From positions 151,090-215,089 of the forward strand of contig NZ_LMHC01000022.1 of the NCBI RefSeq assembly GCF_001427665.1: a stretch of DNA of 64,000 bases, in the 5' to 3' direction. Positions 1-6,763 of the stretch are shown piece after piece. The first letter of the stretch is position 1; each line of letters begins with the position of its first letter. This stretch comes from Caulobacter sp. Root655. GTDB lineage: Bacteria; Pseudomonadota; Alphaproteobacteria; Caulobacterales; Caulobacteraceae. A model generated the notes under the pieces. It was not told where the DNA came from. It searched no databases and worked only from the letters and a program-made list of their open reading frames with translations. Position numbers and translations under genes: made by a program.

Positions 1-1131
1 ATCCAGAACGAGGATTCCGGCTGCTTCACCTCGCAGGTCAGCGACGCGACCGCAAAGAGCATCTCGACGATCGATTTCGGCTCGGCGATCAACACCGTGG
101 TGCCGGCGCTGCTCAAGTCAATCCCGTCCAGCGGCGATCTCGGCAACGGCATCGTCTTCGAGTGGGGCCTCGGCGACTCCGGACTGACCTTCCCGTCGAA
201 CAGCGGCATCTCGGTCGGCATCACCGGACGCGTCAGCTACAAGGGGACCTTCTATCAGGGCGCGCCCCCGCCGACCCTGCCGATCCCGCCGATTCCGGCG
301 CCCACCGCCGCCCACTACCTGCAGACCTATGTCTCGGACTACGAGATCAATGCGCTGCAATGGGCCTTCCACCAGGCGGGCCTGCTCAACTCGGTCGCCA
401 CGCCGGGCACGATCCCCGATCCCGACGCGCTCAAGGTCAAGACCTACGCGCAGTTCATCAGCGCCCTGAGACCCTATATCGCCTTCAGCATGCAGGCCGA
501 CATCAAGCCGCAGATCGCGCCGACCAGCCATTTCCAGCAGGTCTGGCTGTTCAACCAGGCCAATATCGACGCGCTCAAGCCACAAGTGCCCGTGAACGTG
601 TGGGACATCCTCAACAGCTCCATGGTCGGCAACTACTACGTCACCCTGCAAGCGGTGGAGGCCGACCTGGCGGCGCTCGGCGTCGACTCGACCAATTTCG
701 CGACGATCGAACGCGGCGTTTCGGCAATGGGCATGGTCGATGACAGCACCATCCAAATGGTGCTGACGATCCTGACCCCCACCCAACCCCAGCCGACGCT
801 CACCTTCAACGTCACCCGCACCGACATCCTGACCGATCTTGCCCTGGGCATCGCCGGCCCGGCCCAGACGATGCAGTTCGGCTTCGCCAAGGTGAACTCG
901 CGAGCGACCTTCATCAGCTCGACCATCCCCAATTTCCCAGGCGACCAGATGGCGATGATCTGGGGGACGGTGGGCGATCCCAACTACAGCCAGACGGTGG
1001 CGGCGATGGGCAAGAAAGGGGTGCCCCTACCAATCATGAGCGGCTTCCAGTTCCTGTTCGACAAGGCCGAGCTCAGCGTCCAGCAGGGCTTTGTCTCGAT
1101 CAAATCCCAGGTGCAGTACAAGCCGACATGA
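1..1131 (+). CDS. BPI/LBP/CETP-like (TULIP fold) protein, 5' end outside the window
   Basis: The frame is open from base 1, so the true start lies upstream; 376 residues are visible. The segment at about 334-387 (SDYEINALQWAFHQAGLL) resembles the start of the second barrel of human BPI/LBP (SDYFFNTA..YQEAGVL). The C-terminus (GVPLPIMSGFQF, then a beta-rich end closing in QYKP) resembles the family's GFPLP...VVYK ending. A Cys near visible residue 9 sits where BPI has a disulphide Cys before its proline-rich linker, and a proline-rich linker (PPPTLPIPPIPAP) is present. TULIP proteins bind lipids in a hydrophobic groove; any lipid ligand here is inference. The stop overlaps the next gene's ATG (ATGA), so the two are coupled. 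Family assignment is from remembered sequence, not a search. Confidence 0.7.
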   Translation: MQNEDSGCFTSQVSDATAKSISTIDFGSAINTVVPALLKSIPSSGDLGNGIVFEWGLGDSGLTFPSNSGISVGITGRVSYKGTFYQGAPPPTLPIPPIPAPTAAHYLQTYVSDYEINALQWAFHQAGLLNSVATPGTIPDPDALKVKTYAQFISALRPYIAFSMQADIKPQIAPTSHFQQVWLFNQANIDALKPQVPVNVWDILNSSMVGNYYVTLQAVEADLAALGVDSTNFATIERGVSAMGMVDDSTIQMVLTILTPTQPQPTLTFNVTRTDILTDLALGIAGPAQTMQFGFAKVNSRATFISSTIPNFPGDQMAMIWGTVGDPNYSQTVAAMGKKGVPLPIMSGFQFLFDKAELSVQQGFVSIKSQVQYKPT

Positions 1132-3419
1132 CGGCGAAGGCCGCTGATCGGCCCCAGTTCGCGGGCAAGATCGCCTATGCCAGCACGGGCGCGCGCACGG
1201 CATGGCTCAACGTCGTCACGCGCCGTGACGGCAATGAGACCACCTATCTGCCGATGATGACCGGCAAGGGCGAGGCCGCGGCCTTTCCCTGCATCGCCTA
1301 CGCGCTCCCCGAAGGCGGCTTCCAGCTTCAGCTCAAGAACCTAATGTGGATCGCGCTCAGTCCGCTGGGCTATCTGGTGCTCGTCGCGGATATCGCCCAA
1401 GCCGCGCCGCTGAGGCTGGCCGGCTCGCCGCTCGGCCAAGGCTGGGAGATCAAGACGCCCAACGGCTATCTCCCCGTGGGCTACTATCCCGACCTGACCG
1501 AGCCGGTCCTGACCACCAATCTCGACGACGCCACCACCAGCTTCGCGCCGACCCTCATCACCCCCTCGGTGGCCGATCTCGTGGCGGCGGGCAGCGGACG
1601 GGGCGTGGACCTCACCCATGTGCGCCTGGACGGCGCCAACTTGCCCAAGGTCGACCTGACCGGCGCGCATTTCGACGACGCCAGCCTGGTCGGCGCGACC
1701 CTGACGGGGTGCGCCCTGACCGGCGCGACCTTCGTCGGCGCCGACCTCAGCGGCGTGCGCTTCGACGGCTCCCGCCTGGATTCCGCCGACATGACGCGCG
1801 CCACCCTCGCCGCGCCATCCTGGGGCGCGCCGCTCAGCGCCAAGGGACTGGTCCTCGCCCAATGCCATGCGGCGGGCGCGATCCTGGGCGGACAAAAGGA
1901 CAAGCTGGACTGCACCGAGGCGATCCTCACCGAAGGCGATTTCACCGACGCCGACCTGACCGGCTGGCAGCTCGGCAAGGCCAAGGCCGGGCGAGCGGTG
2001 CTGGTGCGCACAGATCTGACCAGCGCGATGCTCGACGGCGCCGATCTGAGCAACGTCGTCGCGCTGGGCGGTGTCTTCCGCCGGGCGTCCATGCGCAACG
2101 TGCGCGGCCAGAGCGCGAACTTCACCAACGCCGACCTGTCGGGCGCCGATCTGGGCCAGGCCCAACTGGGCGCGCGCGCCTTCCTGTTCGAGATCGCCTC
2201 ATCCCTGGCCAAGGACCTGGACGGCAACGCCTATCCCAATGCGGCGGTGATCGCGGCCTTCACCAAGCAAGGCGTCACCCTATCCCCCCAGGCCCCGATC
2301 ATGGTGATCACGCGCGGCGAGCGATGGGAGATCGACGACCCTCGCGGCCCCTATGTGCTGATCGTCACCAGCGCCGGCATCCAGGTGTTCCTCGCCGCGG
2401 CCGACATGACGCCGGCGACTTTGGCGGGAGCCTTGTGCCTGAGCACCAAGGCGCCAGGCGCGGGACTGTCGGGCGCGGACCTGCGCGGCGTGCGCTGGTA
2501 CGGCAGCGGCGCGACGCTCGACCACGCCGACCTCGAGGGTGCGTACCTGTCGCAGGCCCTGTGCGCCTCGACCGACTTCACCCAGGCGTTCCTGTCCGGA
2601 TGCGATTTCAGCGGCTCGGTGCTGGTCCAGGCCGTATTCCGCGGCTGCCAGATCGGGCTCGGCGCCAGCCGCCAGCCGTTGTCGCTCCAGGGCGCGCAGC
2701 TCCAGGGCGCGGATTTCACCAACGCCAACCTGCTGGGCGTGCTGCTGACCGATGCGGGCGTGGCTCTGGCCCAGGGCGTGCCGCTGTTCACCCTGCCCGC
2801 GTCCGACGCCGCCTATCTGACCCCGGAGGGCCTGCCGACGCTGGCCCCGGTCTTCGACGAGGCGGGCTATCCGCTCGGAACCGATCCGACCGTCACCGCC
2901 GTGAAGGGCTGGACGATCAACAACAGCAGCGACCCGATCCCTTCGAACCCACGCCGCTATCTGGTGCGTACCGGCGCCACTGACCTGAAGGTGTTCGACG
3001 GCCTGTCCAACACCTACTATTTCGCCCTGCCCGCCTCGTTCGCCGTCCAGCTGGCCAAGCCGAATCCCGCATCATTGCTGATCCAGGCCTTCTCGAAGGC
3101 TGGTTACGGGTTGGTCGCGACGGCCGGGATCGCGCCCATATCCTATTGGACCCTCAAGGCCGGGGCCGACGCCATGTCGCCGCTCGCCTTCGCCTATAGC
3201 CAGTTCACCATCACGCCTGGCGATCCGGTGCTGACCGTGCTGGGCTCCACGCTGCTGCGCATGCGCGACTGGCCGCAATATCCGGGGGGACTGGCCTTCG
3301 CGGCGACCAACGCGATCCAGGGGGCGCTCAATCCCGCCAGCATCGGACCCAGCGGCCTGCCGATGGCCTGGGTCGCCGCGGGCAAGATCGACTGGACGAG
3401 CTTCCTGATCGGGACCTAG
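1128..3419 (+). CDS. Pentapeptide-repeat protein coupled to the TULIP protein
   Basis: A 763-residue protein with two blocks of A(D/N)LXX-type pentapeptide repeats, about residues 162-350 and 444-540 (for example TGADFDD-like steps such as ADLSG, ANFTN, ADLTG). Such repeats fold as a right-handed quadrilateral beta-helix. Between and after the blocks are similar beta-rich modules of about 80-100 residues (VITRGERWEIDDP; WTINNSS) that may be a repeated non-helical domain. No signal peptide or transmembrane segment is obvious at the N-terminus (MTAKAADRPQ). The ATG overlaps the upstream stop by 4 bp, so both are made together; a complex between them is inference. Enzymatic function is not recognisable. 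Confidence 0.85.
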   Translation: MTAKAADRPQFAGKIAYASTGARTAWLNVVTRRDGNETTYLPMMTGKGEAAAFPCIAYALPEGGFQLQLKNLMWIALSPLGYLVLVADIAQAAPLRLAGSPLGQGWEIKTPNGYLPVGYYPDLTEPVLTTNLDDATTSFAPTLITPSVADLVAAGSGRGVDLTHVRLDGANLPKVDLTGAHFDDASLVGATLTGCALTGATFVGADLSGVRFDGSRLDSADMTRATLAAPSWGAPLSAKGLVLAQCHAAGAILGGQKDKLDCTEAILTEGDFTDADLTGWQLGKAKAGRAVLVRTDLTSAMLDGADLSNVVALGGVFRRASMRNVRGQSANFTNADLSGADLGQAQLGARAFLFEIASSLAKDLDGNAYPNAAVIAAFTKQGVTLSPQAPIMVITRGERWEIDDPRGPYVLIVTSAGIQVFLAAADMTPATLAGALCLSTKAPGAGLSGADLRGVRWYGSGATLDHADLEGAYLSQALCASTDFTQAFLSGCDFSGSVLVQAVFRGCQIGLGASRQPLSLQGAQLQGADFTNANLLGVLLTDAGVALAQGVPLFTLPASDAAYLTPEGLPTLAPVFDEAGYPLGTDPTVTAVKGWTINNSSDPIPSNPRRYLVRTGATDLKVFDGLSNTYYFALPASFAVQLAKPNPASLLIQAFSKAGYGLVATAGIAPISYWTLKAGADAMSPLAFAYSQFTITPGDPVLTVLGSTLLRMRDWPQYPGGLAFAATNAIQGALNPASIGPSGLPMAWVAAGKIDWTSFLIGT

Positions 3420-3520
3420 CGGTCACGCTTCAGGTCGAGGCACGCGGCGGCCTCGGAACCTCGTTCGTCCAGCCACTCGCCCACCGCCGTCACCGCAGGA
3501 CCAAACGAATGCGCTTTCGC

Positions 3521-3562
3521 GCGGTCTCCCGAGTCTTCGCTTCGCTACGCCCGAGATGACAG
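3521..3562. repeat. Degenerate half copy of the TCATCCCGG...CCGGGATGA inverted repeat
   Basis: This short stretch (gagtcttcgcttcgctacgc followed by ccgagatgacag) matches one arm of the longer inverted repeats at 16860-16959 and 28636-28739. Only one arm is recognisable here, so it looks like a decayed copy of the same intergenic family. Confidence 0.55.
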
Positions 3563-3563
3563 C

Positions 3564-3659
3564 TCAAGGGGCGTCGTGCTCCACGAGCGTCCTCAGCTGT
3601 CCCAGCGTGTCGTCCCACTGGCGCGCAAAGGGGACGGCGCCCACCAACCGCTCGCCCAT
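3564..3659 (-). pseudogene. 31-codon ORF overlapping the stop of the RHS N-half, likely a gene remnant
   Basis: On the minus strand the RHS N-half stop and an ATG overlap as TGATG, and the ATG opens a 31-residue frame (MGERLVGAVPFARQW... ending EHDAP). The same frame also stays open upstream inside the RHS gene (EPALTQLL). The composition is protein-like and resembles the C-terminal helix of a larger protein, so the simplest reading is the tail of another gene joined to the truncated RHS gene by a deletion. A coupled small protein cannot be excluded. No family is recognised. Confidence 0.35.
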
Positions 3660-5449
3660 CAACAGCTGGGTGAGCGCGGGTTCGAGGCTGTGAGGGCGTT
3701 CCCGATGCCGTCATAGGCGCGGCACTGGCGAATGTTCACGCCGTTCGGATCGTTGATGACCGCCTTGAGCAGTTGGCCGTTCTGGCTGTCATATTCATAG
3801 GCGATCACCTCGTTGCGGGTCCCGGTCGCCTTGCGCGTCATCGACGACAGCGCGCTGAAGGCCGGCGTCTCGATACCGGCGAGGGTCGTGTAGGCGTAGT
3901 CGGTCCTGGCGTTCACCCCGCCGACACTGGGCCCCTGCTCCCACAGCAGGTTTCCGGTCGCGGTGTCCCAGCTCAGCGTGGTCACGTTCTGGTTGGCGTC
4001 GGTTCGCGAGACGGGCTTGTTACAGACCTTGTAGTTGGTTCCGGTGCACTCGACGAACGTCTCGCTGATGGTGATGTCAGGCAGGGTCGAGCCGGGCTTG
4101 GCCTTGAGGACGACGCTGGTCACGTTGCCGCGGGTATCGACCGTGCGCGTGACGGTGTCGCCCTCGGGGTTCTTCTGGAACGTCGTGATGCGCGGATCGC
4201 CCGGGTCGTACTGGAAGTCGGTCCGGCGGCCCAACGGGTCGATAATGGCCCAGGGACGGCCAAGGGAGCTGTTTTCATAGGTCGTCGTCTTGCCGTCGCG
4301 GTCGACCACGTCGGTCATGCCGCCGCCGTAGGTGTAGGTGGTCGTCCGGTTCAGGGCGTCCCGCTGGGACCCCACCCGGTTCTGGTTGTCGTAGGTGTTG
4401 AAGAACACGTTGGTCGATGGGGCGGAGGGCTTGCGCATCGACTGGAGCCGCTGCAACGAGTCGTACTGGTAGGTCGTGATCGCCCCGCTCGGGTCGGTGT
4501 AGGACGTAAGACCGTGAACGCTGTTGGCTCCGCTGCCCGTCAGCACGGTGTATCCAAAATAGACGTTCGCCAGGTTGGGTTTGTCGCAATCGGACGTCTG
4601 GGCGATCGCGCAGGTGTTGCGATAGGCTTCGACCCGGTTGATCAGGCTGCCGCCGCCGGCGGGCTGGGTGTAGTAGAACCGCACGCCGAAGCCCTTGGTG
4701 TTCACCGCATAGGCCGGGCGCAGATAGAACAGGTTGGTATTGGACGTCGTCGAGTTCTCGTAGACGATCGTCGTGCTCTCGCCGTTCGGGGACTCGATCA
4801 GTACCGGCGTGAAGACGATCGGAGTGCCGATCACCAGGCCCTGCGACGAGGATCCAATCGGCGAGAAGATGATCCGGCTGCCGTCCTTGTCGCGAAACTC
4901 CGCGGTGTACTGTCCCAGGGGGCGCCCGCTGGGCGCCGCGGTGGGCCCGCCCCCCAGGTAGACGCCGGACGTGTTGTAATTGAGCCAATGATCGAAGCCG
5001 TAGAACTCGTAGGAATGGTCGCCGATCGTCACATAGGCGTGCGACGGGCCGCTATCCGGATCCGCGTAGACATACATGGTGGGCAACAGGTTCATCAGGT
5101 TCCCGATCCCCATGAAGCCGTAATAAGTGATGTAGTCGCCAGCCCGCTCGGCCGCCGGCACGGCGTAGGTATGGGAGACGACCAGCATGTTGTCTTCGTC
5201 GCCGACCGTCAGATCCTTGGACGTCAGCGAGAACGAGCCAGTGGTGACGTTGACGCCCTGGTCGGTCGCTCCCGCCAGATTGTCCGGCCTCGGCGGCGTG
5301 TAGGACTGGGCCAGCGCGCCGATCGGCGCCAGGCCCAGGCCGATGGCCAGGACCGCCGCGAACGCCCGCTTCCCCCCTGCCCACTTCGACAACCGCGTGG
5401 CCCGGCGCGCCAGATCCGACATGGGCTTCACGCTGGCGTTCTCGGACAT
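3659..5449 (-). CDS. RHS-repeat protein, orphan N-terminal half
   Basis: About 596 residues with a signal peptide (AFAAVLAIGLGLAPIGALAQ) followed by the usual N-terminal region of Caulobacter RHS proteins, then YD-type repeats (YDSLQRL, YTYGGG, FQYDPGDPR, YEYDSQNGQL). It ends abruptly with AYDGIGNALTASNP plus a few residues, where homologues would continue through more repeats, so the C-terminal shell and toxic tip are missing. The ATG at 5449 is chosen because GGGTGGGAG precedes it; other in-frame starts lie at 5494 (TTG), 5479 and 5422. It lies downstream on the same strand from a protein matching the missing C-half (6764-9289). Whether the two halves work together or one is a leftover is unknown. 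Confidence 0.8.
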   Translation of the reverse strand: MSENASVKPMSDLARRATRLSKWAGGKRAFAAVLAIGLGLAPIGALAQSYTPPRPDNLAGATDQGVNVTTGSFSLTSKDLTVGDEDNMLVVSHTYAVPAAERAGDYITYYGFMGIGNLMNLLPTMYVYADPDSGPSHAYVTIGDHSYEFYGFDHWLNYNTSGVYLGGGPTAAPSGRPLGQYTAEFRDKDGSRIIFSPIGSSSQGLVIGTPIVFTPVLIESPNGESTTIVYENSTTSNTNLFYLRPAYAVNTKGFGVRFYYTQPAGGGSLINRVEAYRNTCAIAQTSDCDKPNLANVYFGYTVLTGSGANSVHGLTSYTDPSGAITTYQYDSLQRLQSMRKPSAPSTNVFFNTYDNQNRVGSQRDALNRTTTYTYGGGMTDVVDRDGKTTTYENSSLGRPWAIIDPLGRRTDFQYDPGDPRITTFQKNPEGDTVTRTVDTRGNVTSVVLKAKPGSTLPDITISETFVECTGTNYKVCNKPVSRTDANQNVTTLSWDTATGNLLWEQGPSVGGVNARTDYAYTTLAGIETPAFSALSSMTRKATGTRNEVIAYEYDSQNGQLLKAVINDPNGVNIRQCRAYDGIGNALTASNPRSPSC

Positions 5450-5490
5450 CGACTTCTCCCACCCCATACCGGACCCCATTTTAAATTCAC

Positions 5491-5676
5491 TCAAGCCTTG
5501 AAGGACTTGTCCACCAGGAAAAGATCCGCCTCTGAGTAGAGATGGAACACCAGTCCATTGGAGAATTTCATCACAGCTTCCTTCTCGTCTTTTTACAGGA
5601 CGAAGCCCGTTATCTCGAGACCGACGATTTCATCTTGAACCACCTTGCTCAGGCGAGCGACTTCTTCGGCGTCCAT
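5491..5676 (-). pseudogene. Small ORF split by an in-frame stop, between the lipoprotein and RHS N-half genes
   Basis: One minus-strand frame reads 27 residues from an ATG at 5676 (MDAEEVARLSKVVQDE...), hits TAA at 5593-5595, and continues in the same frame to TGA at 5491 (MKFSNGLVFHLYSEADLFLV then DKSFKA). Both parts look protein-like. The second part has its own ATG at 5571 with AAGGAAG upstream, so it could still be made as a 26-residue peptide. Position next to RHS genes suggests an eroded orphan immunity gene, but that is inference; no family is recognised. Confidence 0.4.
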
Positions 5677-5984
5677 GATCTTGTTCCCCAGAAATTCTTC
5701 TTTGTGCGCCCATCGTCCCAGACGGAGCGCAGCCGGTTGTTCCGTTCGAACGCGATAGGGGCGGTCTAGAGGAACAGATTCCTCCGATGCGCCCCTTCTA
5801 GATTAGGCGCTTAGCCCCCATGCCACTTGGCTCTGCGGTGGCTCGCACGGGCGAGACTTGCCCGGAGCGCCGATTGCCTTTGGGGCGGCTTCTGGCGCCG
5901 ACGAAAGCTTGGAGCGACCCCACATCACCGGCCCAAAAGAGAACGCGAGTCGTCAAGTCGACGAAAGCCCGACAATCCCTGGCC
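5677..5984. other. Spacer with no recognised gene
   Basis: About 300 bp downstream of the lipoprotein gene. The frame of the broken small ORF remains open upstream to about 5800. A 65-codon minus frame over 5798-5995 has no protein-like pattern. No terminator with a T-run is clear. The base composition shifts from AT-rich at the 5984 side back towards high GC. Confidence 0.4.
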
Positions 5985-6752
5985 CTAAAAGACACGCCTG
6001 CGAAGAATGACTTTCTTTTCAGTTACCTTGTATTCTCCACCAACACCGTCTGGCCCCAATTCTATTTTCGCGATGATGTCGGCATAAAATTCTTCGCCTG
6101 CAGCTTTGTTACGCAAAACAGTTATAGAAAGGCATTGCTCGGCCACAGCCCCATCAGTCTCACATGGCATCGATCGTACATCTTGTAGGTGAGATCCGGG
6201 AACGAGCGGATAATCCATGCTGCCCATCATATCAGTAAAGAATCTATACCCCAAGAAAGCCACAGAATAATTCTCGGCAGAGAAGAATGTCTCCTTACTC
6301 ACGAACGAGCAAACATTTGCTCTCGCTCCCTTTTCTTGGTTAGAGTACTTCTGCTTCATTTTAAACACAGGAGCCGCTCGTACCTCGGTGACCGCATAAT
6401 CTTTCAGAAGATCTTTCTGAGATGCGTCGGCGGCAAACTTACGCTCTAGGATGAGCGACACTTTTTGGGCCGTACATAAATCAGAAGCATCACTCGCTGC
6501 GACCGGCCCCCAAAAGTCCACTACGTAGCTTGAAGAGCGCTCGGTTCCGACCGGCGTAGATTGAACATGAGCGGCTTCGATTTGACCGGCATTCGGAATA
6601 GGAATTTCACGGGCCAAATCGATCGCTTGCTTCCCAGTGAATTCCCCCGACCGAATGGCAATGGATTGCCCGCCTCCCCCAGGACGCGGCTCACCCTCAG
6701 TGCAACCGACTACGCACATTCCGATCAAAAAAGCGGCGAGCGTTCTCGACAT
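5985..6752 (-). CDS. Lipoprotein, candidate immunity protein for the RHS tip
   Basis: A 255-residue protein whose start at 6752 gives a short lipoprotein signal, MSRTLAAFLIGMCVVGC, with lipobox VVGC and lipidated Cys17. GAGGGG about 8 bases upstream is a good ribosome site; the longer frame to 6794 would spoil the signal. It begins 11 bp after the RHS C-half stop, the usual place for an immunity gene. The DNA is visibly richer in A and T than its neighbours, as is the adjoining RHS tip, which fits a toxin-immunity module acquired together. The mature part has several Cys (LCTAQ, NVCSF, MPCETD, EQCLSI) and no recognised domain. Immunity function is inferred only from position and export. Confidence 0.8.
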   Translation of the reverse strand: MSRTLAAFLIGMCVVGCTEGEPRPGGGGQSIAIRSGEFTGKQAIDLAREIPIPNAGQIEAAHVQSTPVGTERSSSYVVDFWGPVAASDASDLCTAQKVSLILERKFAADASQKDLLKDYAVTEVRAAPVFKMKQKYSNQEKGARANVCSFVSKETFFSAENYSVAFLGYRFFTDMMGSMDYPLVPGSHLQDVRSMPCETDGAVAEQCLSITVLRNKAAGEEFYADIIAKIELGPDGVGGEYKVTEKKVILRRRVF

Positions 6753-6763
6753 CGGCACGCCCC

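Noticed and set aside
5798-5995. 65-codon minus-strand ORF after the lipoprotein gene
   Set aside because: No ribosome site, no recognisable pattern; overlaps the end of the lipoprotein gene.
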